DNA from: Physocladia obscura
Lineage: Eukaryota; Chytridiomycota; Chytridiomycetes; Chytridiales; Chytriomycetaceae
DNA length: 15,446 nucleotides
Direction: 5' to 3'
Assembly: GCA_027596945.1 (NCBI GenBank)
Contig: JADGJH010000673.1
Coordinates: 1-15,446 of the forward strand
The notes beneath the pieces were generated by a model. That model made no database searches, was not told the origin of the DNA, and was given only the letters and a program-made list of their open reading frames with translations. The position numbers and the translations under genes are program-made. Below, piece after piece: positions 1-8,505 of the stretch; position 1 is the stretch's first letter, and the number at the start of each line of letters is the position of its first letter.

Positions 1-99
1 AAAAAAAAACCTCAGCTCACTCTGATTCTAAAATTCAAAATCCACTGTAATTTTTTATTTTTTTTTTTCTAAGTACTTTCAATCGAAATATGAATCAAA

Positions 100-1881
100 T
101 CAAAAAAACAGCCCCAAAAGGAAAAAAATCGCAAAAGCACTACTGCCGACACTTTGAGCAGCCGACTTTGTAGCTGCTGCAGTAGCAGTGCCCGAAATCG
201 AAGCCGTCGAAGATTGTGGTGTTTGACCGCCGGCGATAGTCAACGGATCAATACCACCGACGAAATTGACTGCCCATTGAAGAGTTGAGGACAGAGAGGC
301 AACGTCGGATTTAAACGCAGCGAGAGTCGAGGGGTCCCAAGTGATACGGTAATCGCGAGTAACACCGTCGTCTATGTAATTTCCTTGAGCATCTTTTGTC
401 GCATCCTCTGTTGAAAAACATAGTCAATGGGGAAATTGTGAGAATATGCATATGTGTTCACCATCGTACTTGGCATATTCAAAATTGAAGAACATTTTTG
501 CCTTGGGATAGGTGGAGAAAACGGTAGTACTCAAATATGACCGCCAAAAGGTTTGTTCAATTGTGATTTGGCCAGCATTAACGGGAAGAGTCGTGTTTGT
601 CGGGCCTTGGAAAAGTGCAAATGCAGCACCACCCTCAGACATCTAAATAAATAAAAGAAAAACTAATTATGAAGAGTGTATTGACGAGAGGCCCATTCTG
701 TTTTTTCTGTATACCACAAGCGGAATACTGTATTTATCGGCAAACATTGTATAAAAAGGAAAAGCAGTGTTCGATCCATCTGGACCACCTTGAACCATTT
801 GCGTCCAATAATCAGTAGGGGACGCAGAATTGTCATGGGGCGGGGTCCCAGTGTCAATATTGCCCTTCCAGTAAAGAGAAATACCGACCCAATCGACATA
901 CTCGGCACCGGGCCAGTACGGAGTGTAAGGGTCGTCACCATTGTCAAGCTCGCCATTGTTATTGGTGTCGAGAGCAGCGGCTTCTGTGGCGTTCGAGGGT
1001 TTCGTGGCACCAAATGGATACAGATTGCCGGAGTTTGGTGACCACACAAAGGCAACCCGATTGGTAACGGCGCGGACTGCGGTGACGATACGTTTCCATT
1101 CTAAAAGTGGGGAAAGAGTCATATAAGGACACAATAATAATAAATATCTCCATATACCAGAAACAAACTTCACAGGTTGCAAGCCATACGAAAACCAGTA
1201 GCCATTCATTTCGGGGGCAAAACTGCACGAGTAATAGTCATCAGTATCGGGAGATTACGGAGATTGGGTGACTACCGCAGCATGACTCTGCGCGACGACA
1301 GTGAGGGGTCAGTGATGTTGCTGAGCTGATAGGCGAGGGAAGCAATGTCATCGTCCGTGTAAACGCCATCGACGAAACTGGTGGGGTAGACGGTGAGAAA
1401 GAGGATGGCGTCTGAAGATTCAATTATTGGCGTTAACGTGCGGTAAGGAGATATGGCTACAATATAGATACCTGTCTTAGTGGCTTCAATAAGCGTCAGG
1501 TTTGCCGTCAGTTTGGAGTGGTCGTATTGCGAAATGTTCACGGGAAGGTTTTGTGACAGCTGGAAGGCGCCGGCGTTGAGACCCAGACGCGTATTGAAGA
1601 GGGACGGCGAGTCACCGCCGGCCGTTTGAAAGGCATTAGGGGTGCCTGCCGTAGCGCTGTCGACCCACGCGCCAAAGATAACTTTGCCATCAACTGGTTC
1701 GTAGAGACCCAGCCCTGATTGACAAGTAAGCCCACGATCTAACAAATACCAACATCCACCATCCACCATCCAAAATCCCAAATCCAACACCAAGCCTCCA
1801 ATTACATAGTCTGCCAAATCAACTCATACCTGCCACTTGCGTCAGTCCAAGAAACCCTGCTAAAAGCATAGTCGTCTTCAT
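100..1881 (-). CDS. GPI-anchored, secreted GH26-type glycoside hydrolase (beta-mannanase-like), 7 exons
   Basis: Splicing the minus strand gives 464 aa. Exons: 1881-1830, 1738-1472, 1411-1276, 1222-1158, 1100-715, 642-462, 407-100; all introns are GT-AG and 53-91 bp. Residues 1-18 form a hydrophobic signal peptide (MKTTMLLAGFLGLTQVAG). RFAPEMNGYW (152-161) fits the GH26 acid/base motif, with E156 as proton donor. YWPGAEYVDWVGISLYW (235-251) is the core-strand motif, and VMSEGGAAF (302-310) carries the likely nucleophile E305. DTNNNGELDNGDD (218-230), between the catalytic residues, resembles a calcium-binding loop and lengthens their spacing to 149. The C-terminus is Ser/Thr/Ala-rich and ends in a hydrophobic tail (AFAIFFLLGLFF), a typical GPI-anchor signal, so the enzyme probably sits on the plasma membrane or wall. 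GH26 enzymes cut beta-1,4-mannan or mixed-linkage beta-glucan; the substrate here is not resolved. The start is the only ATG that leads into the signal peptide. Confidence 0.8.
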
Positions 1882-2625
1882 TTCCAATATTAAAAAAAAT
1901 TATGTTGAAAATTTTTAAGTTGAAAAAACCAAAGTATTAGGAAGCAAAAATATATATCATCCCTAGCCCTGGATAAAAATTGCTGGACAATAATGCATTC
2001 TTTTCACCTTAGCTGTGAATCCAGTGCTGGCAAACCATTGTAAATTAGGAAAATTTGTTGTATTACAATAACAAAGTAAAGGTGTGTGTCCATTGCTATA
2101 TCTACTTTTTTTTCTATCATATCTGTTTGATTTTCTGTAATATTGGTTCAATATGGAAGACACAAGTGTGAATTACATGATATCCAAATTTTTAATATAC
2201 ATACATGGCTTGCTTTCCATAAGACCAATTCAATGGGCTGGAATTTGCACTGTAATGTTTTCATTATGTAGTACAAATTTTTTTATCCTCAAAAACTGAC
2301 CTACCAATAACATCAGCTCTTGACTTCTTCCACTTTATTACACTCAATGGTAATGACTTCTTGCAATCACACATTGTGCTGTTTTCTAAACTTCTTGACA
2401 TTTTCAAATCAAAACATACTAAATTTTTTATCATTCTACTAAATGTTGCTGTATTATTGAATATTTATTCTGTCTTGCTTTATTTTCTTATCTCATCATG
2501 AAATGAATTTTGTAGTCATACTGTTGAAGGTTGGTGAGCTTGGGTTGCGTTATAATGTACTGAAATGAGCTATGGTTGGTGTAGACATAGACATTGTCTC
2601 CTATTGGTGATCTGTGCAGCTTCTA

Positions 2626-2830
2626 CTAGTGATAAAAGTTCACCAATGTACAGATGGTGGTAACACTTTCTTGAAGCATAAGCAATTGGAAGTGGTGATA
2701 AAGGAATATTTCTAATTCAGGTCTTATTTTGTGGTCCTCTAATAAATCAGAGAGTGGAATAACCAGTTCACCATGGTATTCCATGAAACAATGGAATGTA
2801 TTTGTGAGTTCTAAGAACAAGCAGAGTGCT
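2626..2830 (-). pseudogene. Remnant of retrotransposon RT-RNase H connection region
   Basis: An open minus-strand stretch of 64 codons reads FHCFMEYHGELVIPLSDLLE followed by a segment ending FQLLMLQESVTTIC. This corresponds to the Ty3/Gypsy tether between reverse transcriptase and RNase H, where the family pattern is an aromatic-rich helix, then 'hhxPLxxLLK', then an 'AFxxLKxxLxxxPVL'-like block. It lies about 480 bp downstream of the RT remnant in the same orientation, as expected for one element. The RNase H catalytic residues were not recognised further downstream. The match is by motif only. Confidence 0.55.
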
Positions 2831-3306
2831 GAGTAATTAGTTGGTGGCTTAAATTCTTGAATTGGTGATATGCTTTCACTTAATTCTTGAACTTGAATAT
2901 TTTTGATGTGGTATCTGTTAGATTTATTATTAAATATGTGTTATACAAGCTGACTGCATGTTAAGAAATAGAATAGTGTAGAATTGGAAATAGATACATT
3001 ATTTACAAAATACTGTGAAAGAAATAATTTATATTTTTATTCCTTTCATGGTGAAATTCAAGAATGGGAATAAAAATGTTCTAAATTTGTCTTTCACATT
3101 TGAACAATTTTTTTTGCTGAGAAATTGGTTTTGTTATCAAAGTTGAGGCACAAGGATTGAGAGGCAAAAGTTTTGAGGTACAAAATTTTGCATTTGAAAG
3201 AAGTTCTATTTTTGGAAATAAATAATAAGATTCAAAAAAAAAAAATTAAATTAGCATTTATTGCACCCAATTATATAAGCTCAAGTGAATCTGCTTCTGC
3301 AGGATT

Positions 3307-3936
3307 CAACAATATCCAAGGTAATGTTGTTTTAAGATGTTGCACTTGGTTAAGTGGCAGTGAAGATTATTTTCTTTTAGCTTCTTTAACACTAATTTGA
3401 TGTGAACTAAATATTGATTGTATATTTCTGATTAAGCAAGTATATTGTTGATGTATCAGTTGAGGAAGTTGTTAATGTATTTGTCTAGATGTTGTTGACC
3501 ATTGTTAGAAAGGTTGCCGGAGCATTTGAGAGTCTGAAAACCATTACTATACATTCAAAATGACTGCATTTTGACCTGAAGTTGAATGCTTTTTTCATGG
3601 ATCCTTATTTGATGATATCCAAGCTTGAATCCAATTTGGTGAAGCATTTCATATGCAATAGTTTGTCCAATATTTCCAGCATATTTGGCAGTGCATTTTT
3701 ATGTTAAGTGTGCAACAATTAAAGATGAAGCAAAGCTTGTCCTTTTGTTTAACCTAAAATATAAGAGTGCCAAAAAGTGACATTGATTCTTGAATTTGTT
3801 TATTCTATATGAGAAAAATAAATTCTTTCCTTAATGCATTGAGTTCTTCTTTGTTCACTAAGTAAATTGATCTTGAAGCTGGAGTAGCAATCTGGTCAAA
3901 TAGGTCAATTTTATAGTCTACGCTTCAAGGCAGTCC
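3307..3936 (-). pseudogene. Ty3/Gypsy reverse transcriptase remnant, inactivated
   Basis: Minus-strand reading, with several frame changes and stops, follows the Ty3/Gypsy RT domain from end to end. In order: GLP*SVDYKIDLFDQ (from 3936), the block RSIYLVNKEELNALRKEF, a VKQKD-like strand, TKLDSS then GYHQIRIHEK (YHQIRI at 3617-3600), FRLSNAPATF (NAPATF at 3526-3509), then YINNILA*SE near 3459-3429 where the active-site YLDDIL should be, and LKKLKENNLHCHLTKCNI followed by the LGY motif. Both catalytic aspartates are replaced by asparagine, and the changes are G-to-A or C-to-T in style. The domain order and motif spelling make the family call strong; the copy cannot be active. Confidence 0.85.
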
Positions 3937-5264
3937 TTGCTGGAAAATCAAATCATATTTTTATGGAGTTCATTCACAAGTCTTTTTATTAATTTTGATT
4001 CAGTGTCAGCTTGGTTTTGTTTTTCTGTTGTCTTGATGATGTTAGAACCCTCTGTAGATCAGGTCACAATGGCTTTGTTGGCCCCTTGCAATGGTTTTAT
4101 TACAAGTATTCCTTGCATTTTAATGTCTTGTGGTCTTTGAAGTAAGTCTTTAAAGGCTGTTGCCAATAGTAGTTGAGTCTTGGGCAGAGTTGTCTTGCAG
4201 ATCTACTGGTGTGAAATTTTTTCTTGGAGTGAAGTGAAAAGTATTTGAGGACTAATCTATGGCTGGATTGAATTTGTTTTACCAGTTCTTATAAAATATT
4301 AAATCTTAGTTGATGTTGGTATTGATATTCCAGCAGGTTTATCAGAAGCTTGATAGTAGACTTTAAATTTGAGAGTTTAGAGAGTTTTTATTTGTTAAGA
4401 TTCAATACAAAAAAATGAAATCCAGAGCCCTATTTATAGCCTCATGTTCCTTAAGATGCCTCTGAATTTGAAATAATCAATATAAAGACAGAAAAATCAA
4501 ACAAATGTGGTTTTTCTGTCATTGCTTATAACTCAAAATGATTGATGGTATAGTGAATGCAGTTGGTTCTTTCACTTAGTTTTTGTTGACTTTAAACAAG
4601 TTACTGTTCTGTTATAGTTAATAATTAACTTAATGTCTTTATTAATAAAATTGAATATGCCAATAATCAATACATGTGCTGTGGCCATCAGCATATTCAG
4701 ATTTGTTGGTAAAAAAGACTATGGATGCCTCCATAGTATCTTGCAACTGTCTTTTGTCTTTTTTACACTTTCTAAATGTTTCTATTGATTTCTAATGCAA
4801 TTATTATTGAAAATGCTTATGTTCAAAATCCTTGTATGCTGCAGAGCATTTCTCATTCTCTTCTATAGTCTACAATGCAAGCTATGCTTTTCTGTAGGAT
4901 GATCCAGGAAAGTGTGTGTTTTCAGGCCTTTGAACATTATAGTAAGAGAGTGGGTATCTTACTATTAACTAGTGAGCATAACAGATTCTTCTCAATGGTT
5001 CTCTGTTGATTCTGTTGGCACCTCTGCAGTAGTGTATCACAGCAAGAGCAACAAATCAGCTGAAATAGCAATAGTGTAATCTTTTCATAAAGATTGTTTG
5101 CTTTTATCAACAATGATTTTTACAATTTAACTTTATTGAAATAAACTAAGACAAATAATTTATTTCTTTTATTTGAGAAGAAACAAATAAACCTTATTTT
5201 AATGAAGAAAGATTTATTTTGTACTACTTGTTTTGTAATACACATCTCTCACCACAGACTTGCA

Positions 5265-5520
5265 TAAACTTCAACAGTTTGCAGAGATGAAGTTATGTTC
5301 TATTGAAGAACAAATAGTATATTTGATATTCTTATAAATGTGTCCTTCAATAATTGAATGGTCTGCTAGGCAAATTGTATTAAATTCCTGTGAATATATA
5401 GTTGCAGATCTTGTTTGATTCAGAGAATTTATGTTTTCAACAGTTTGTGTTAGGGTTAATTGAGATTCAAAATTTAAACAGATCCACGATTGATAACTTT
5501 TCCAAGTCATGTTCCTGAGT
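5265..5520 (-). pseudogene. Retrotransposon gag (capsid core) remnant
   Basis: A 79-codon open stretch on the minus strand contains TWKSYQSWICLNFESQLTLT, TVENINSLNQTRSATIYSQE and then FNTI. This fits the retrotransposon gag family pattern (PF03732-like): aromatic 'W..F...F', then a helix leading to 'L..L.Q...V..Y..EF..L'. It sits about 1.3 kb upstream of the RT remnant in the element's own direction, which suits a gag-protease-RT order. Protease and a zinc knuckle were searched for between 5.2 and 4.0 kb on the minus strand and not found with confidence. Frame 5757-5551 just upstream may be more of gag but has no clear motif. Confidence 0.6.
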
Positions 5521-5997
5521 TGACCTACAGTATGTGCATGTTTTGTGAGTTCAGTAACTATTCATGTTGAATATAGTGGTTATTGTTGGTGAGTTAGTCC
5601 AGTGCCATCTACAAAAAATCCATGTGTGGTTGTTCTTCACACCTAAGTAGATAGATAGTTGTTGATGTTTTGAGTTTTGCGCCCTAGTTTTGAGCAGGTG
5701 TTGCCATTGAATTCTGGTTGCCTTACTGAAGTGATTTTGAACAATGGTAAATTGCATATATTGGGAGGGTTCACTGAGGAATTTTTTTGAGAATTTCTAT
5801 TTTTGGTTTTTGACATAAAGGAAAAACTTATAAAACTTGATAGGAGATCAGATATTACAGGTTAGAATTTATCTTTATTTGTAAGATGATGTTTTTTTAA
5901 AAAAGAAAAGAAACAATGGCCATATACAATTTTTCTGGATTTCAAATTCCTTTGGGTTTGAAATTCCAAAACAAAAAAAAAAAAACAATAGAAATGA

Positions 5998-6052
5998 AAT
6001 TATGCATGCCATCAACGTCTAGTCAGGCTTATTGATGGCACATTGCATAATT
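5998..6052. repeat. Imperfect inverted repeat (hairpin) in the AT-rich island
   Basis: Arms 5998-6015 and 6032-6052 are complementary apart from a small indel (left arm AATTATGCA...TGCCATCAA) and enclose a 16-nt loop. A-rich tracts containing AAAAAACAA flank both arms in mirrored fashion (about 5970 and 6062), so the palindrome may span roughly 90 bp. It could be a small MITE-like or foldback element, or a chance structure in low-complexity DNA. Confidence 0.5.
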
Positions 6053-6679
6053 GTTTTTTATTACATCCGGTGATTTTATTTTATTGACTTGTCACTTCAT
6101 CAGTTTTTCAATATATTGCCAAAAAAATTTATTGTAAGAACTATCACAAAGTGTCATACTTTTTCATTGTTAGTCTTGGCCTTAGATGCAAATAAATTCC
6201 CCAATGATTTTTTTGTGACCAGCACGTAGCCATCTATGGAACTGTCATGAAAATGTCAGGTGAGTGTATATCTTCTCTGTTTGACTTCAGTGATATTAGT
6301 TTTGATGACTAATTACAGTCTCAAAACAAGCATCTTCTAATTTCTAAACATTGCCGGTCTACCCTCTGACTTGATGGCATCAAAAAGCATTGCCAAAAGT
6401 CTGCTGATCTGTTATGCAAGCCATGCTCTTGCATAGAATGTATTTAATGAGTAATCCTAACTATTTTTTAAAACAGAAACTTTCAATAACTGTAGGGATT
6501 ACTCTTATTGTTAATTGATTTTCATATTCAAGTATTTGTTGGCATACATTTGTATTTGTATTTATTCTTTAATTTTTGCTGTTGTGATGTAGAACAATCA
6601 AGCACATTGTGTGTAAAATAAAAATTGTCCTTTTTTTTTTGGTTACAAAGACAGACATAAAATAACATATAATTGTAAT

Positions 6680-6701
6680 ATTATTTATATATATAAATAA
6701 T
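6680..6701. repeat. Perfect 22-bp AT palindrome
   Basis: ATTATTTATAT is followed directly by its exact reverse complement. It lies 92 bp outside the left terminal inverted repeat of the 4.3 kb element. In DNA this AT-rich such palindromes occur by chance, so no function is assigned. Confidence 0.6.
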
Positions 6702-6792
6702 GCATTGAACAATTCTGCTATACTGATGTGTTGTTATACTCCACAGCTGGAGTATGGTTCAAGCAGTTCTGTAAATGTGTTTTGTTGTTATT

Positions 6793-6882
6793 ACAGCCCC
6801 CCATAGACTCGCCCACACACACTTTTCTGTGGAGCATCTCTAATAAAATTTTGAATTGATTGAGATTGTGCTGCGGCAAGTG
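6793..6882 (+). repeat. Left terminal inverted repeat of the 4.3 kb element
   Basis: Aligned without gaps to the reverse complement of 10996-11085: 83 of 90 positions are identical, and the seven differences are all transitions. Two of them are sites where the right copy has CpG and the left has CpA. Beyond position 6882 the similarity continues into the subterminal repeats, with indels. Confidence 0.9.
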
Positions 6883-7195
6883 ACAAATCAACTCAACTTT
6901 GAATAAGTGTTTTATTTACACTCAAATACAGTGATGTGTATTGTGTTTGATTTAAGTGTGAGTGCTCACTAAGAAAGTTCAATTTGGTGACAAATCAACT
7001 CAACTTTGAATGGTGTGAGGATTATTCACTCAATTATAGCAATGGGTATTGTGTTGGATTTAAGTGTGAATGCTCACTAAGAAAAATCATTGTTGTGACA
7101 AATCAACTCAACTTTGAATAAAGTGTTTTATTTACACTCAATGAAAGTGATTAATAATCTGAACAATTTTAGTGGGTGTGTTCACTGAAAATGTG
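6880..7195 (+). repeat. Three subterminal tandem repeats of about 107 bp
   Basis: Units start at 6880, 6987 and 7095, each with GTGACAAATCAACTCAACTT. They are 107 bp, 108 bp and about 100 bp (the last diverges toward its end). The first two contain a conserved GTGTTxGATTTAAGTGTGAxTGCTCACTAAGAAA-like block with the small palindrome GTGAG/CTCAC. The right arm carries only one diverged equivalent (about 10875-10990). Such subterminal repeats often bind a transposase or act as the promoter of the internal gene. Here they end about 145 bp before the first ATG of the left-hand coding region. The role is inferred. Confidence 0.8.
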
Positions 7196-7339
7196 TTTGT
7201 TTGAATGAAATGAGTATTGTGTAATCAAAGAAAAAGCTCGCTAGCCAGAAATATAAATAGACCACAAAAAACAATAACTATTTTAATTTCAATTGAACAA
7301 TATTTACTTAAAATTATTTTCTTTATTAATAATAAAACT

Positions 7340-7943
7340 ATGACTGTTACAATTCCATCCACAACTGTGAGAAATCAATTCTTAAAGACCCTTCCTATTG
7401 GAACAATCTATAAGGACCCACGTAATGAACACCACTATGAAGTACAAGAACATAAAATTAATACTACTTTATCAAAAGTAGGTGTACCTTATTTCAGTTC
7501 AAACAAGCCTGTTGTTATTGATGTGCCTGACAAACCAACGAGAGCCAACATTAACCAATCAATGAAGGAACGAATCAATGATTTAGAAGAGACTTCAATC
7601 AGAATTGAATGACACTAATAATCCTGATTTCGAGAAGCTGTCTGTGATTGAAATAAAACATTCATTACTGGATAAAATAAAACAATTAATGAATGGGAAT
7701 GAATACTTTGAGACTGATAGTGAGTTGTTCTATGTTGATAATACACTTGTCTATTTTCTAAGAAAAAAGAGCAGTGGTGATAATAAAAAGAGAATTCAGC
7801 AAATCAAACATGATTTAATGAAAGGAGACCCAAACCTCTGTAAAAAACTCCATGATAATCAGCCAGCCATCCAAAAGTGACTCTATCATCATCTCAAGAA
7901 GGAATTTGACAAAGAGAAGATTGTTGAAATAAAGAGATGTTAA
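7340..7943 (+). pseudogene. Left-arm element gene, unrecognised, with frameshift and stop
   Basis: From ATG 7340 a 90-codon frame (MTVTIPSTTVRNQFLKTLPI...) runs to TGA at 7612. The neighbouring frame continues protein-like from about 7605 (NDTNNPDFEKLSVIEIKHSL...) to TGA 7880. After that stop the same frame stays open to 7943 (LYHHLKKEFDKEKIVEIKRC). The two frames join naturally if one base were surplus near 7604-7606, so this looks like one coding region of about 200 residues that has been broken. It is lysine-rich and AT-rich, with mixed helix-forming stretches, no obvious membrane segment and no family motif that I recognise. An unrecognised intron instead of a frameshift cannot be excluded. 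It starts just inside the left inverted-repeat arm and is transcribed inward. Confidence 0.4.
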
Positions 7944-8040
7944 TGGTCATCGGATTCGACACCTTGTGCCATGTATATGTGCTCAAGAAACTGTCCAATT
8001 GCATCAGCACTTGGACTCCTTATATTATTTGATTCTTTTA

Positions 8041-8400
8041 GACAAAATGTATTTTTGAAAACTCAAAGACTCAACTTTTCAACCGCAAATACCACTTGAT
8101 GCCTACTGTGAGAGGAGAGCTAGCAAAACCAGCAGATGATTTACATCAAGATTTGTGCACTATCAAACTTTCTCAAAAATATGCTGCTATGCTCTTGATG
8201 AAAATCAGTCTTGACGTTTTCAGAATTTGCCAACTTGTTGTGGAGAGTTTTAAAAGTACAGCTGGCTGGACTTTTTGTTCTAATTATGGCCAGAAAATCC
8301 AAAACTTTTTGAAAAAGATTCTAGAATTCTAGCAACATGCCACTTGACTCAAGTCATGAAGCCTTTGCAAAATGGATGAGAGGAGAACACAATTTCAGTA
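8041..8400 (+). pseudogene. Further coding-like remnant of the left-arm gene
   Basis: After a non-open gap at 7944-8040, a frame is open from 8041 to the TAG at 8332. It reads NRKYHLMPTVRGELAKPADD and later LDVFRICQLVVESFKSTAGW, FCSNYGQKIQNFLKK. A second frame continues at about 8338-8400 (SSHEAFAKWMRGEHNFSI). Composition and hydrophobic spacing look like genuine protein, and the orientation matches the frame at 7340-7943, so this is probably the C-terminal part of the same decayed gene. The stop at 8400 lies about 105 bp from the stop of the convergent minus-strand gene. No domain recognised. Confidence 0.35.
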
Positions 8401-8505
8401 TCTGAGACTTCAAAAAGGGAATAAGCTCTACTAACATAAACTCACTTTATTCACAAGCAAAAAAAAGAAGTGTCCGAAACTAAAGCCACAACCATCCAAT
8501 CACAC

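Larger units (their letters stand above)
1960..6792 (-). mobile_element. Degenerate Ty3/Gypsy-type LTR retrotransposon (AT-rich, CpG-depleted island)
   Basis: This 4.8 kb stretch has no intact gene and is strongly AT-rich. I counted only about nine CpG dinucleotides by eye between 1921 and 6790. On the minus strand, fragments of a Ty3/Gypsy polyprotein follow in the expected order: gag core (5510-5270), reverse transcriptase (3936-3307), and the RT/RNase H connection (2820-2740). Weak integrase-like wording (KKSLPLSVIKWKKSRADVIG) lies near 2.3-2.4 kb. Stops and frameshifts interrupt every domain. I could not find LTRs, a primer-binding site or a target duplication, so both borders are approximate: the left is where CpG-rich host sequence ends, the right is the inverted-repeat element at 6793. 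The stretch 5760-6790 holds hairpins but no recognisable coding remnant. Parts of the interval may belong to other, unrelated repeats. Confidence 0.75.

Noticed and set aside
663..1228. Overlapping frames of 60-180 codons on both strands within the glycosidase gene
   Set aside because: They are shadows of exon 5 or unspliced read-through into introns; the spliced reading explains the motifs.
1963..2163. Chromodomain or integrase C-terminus at the end of the retroelement
   Set aside because: Some local wording is suggestive, but stops and weak similarity do not allow a domain call.
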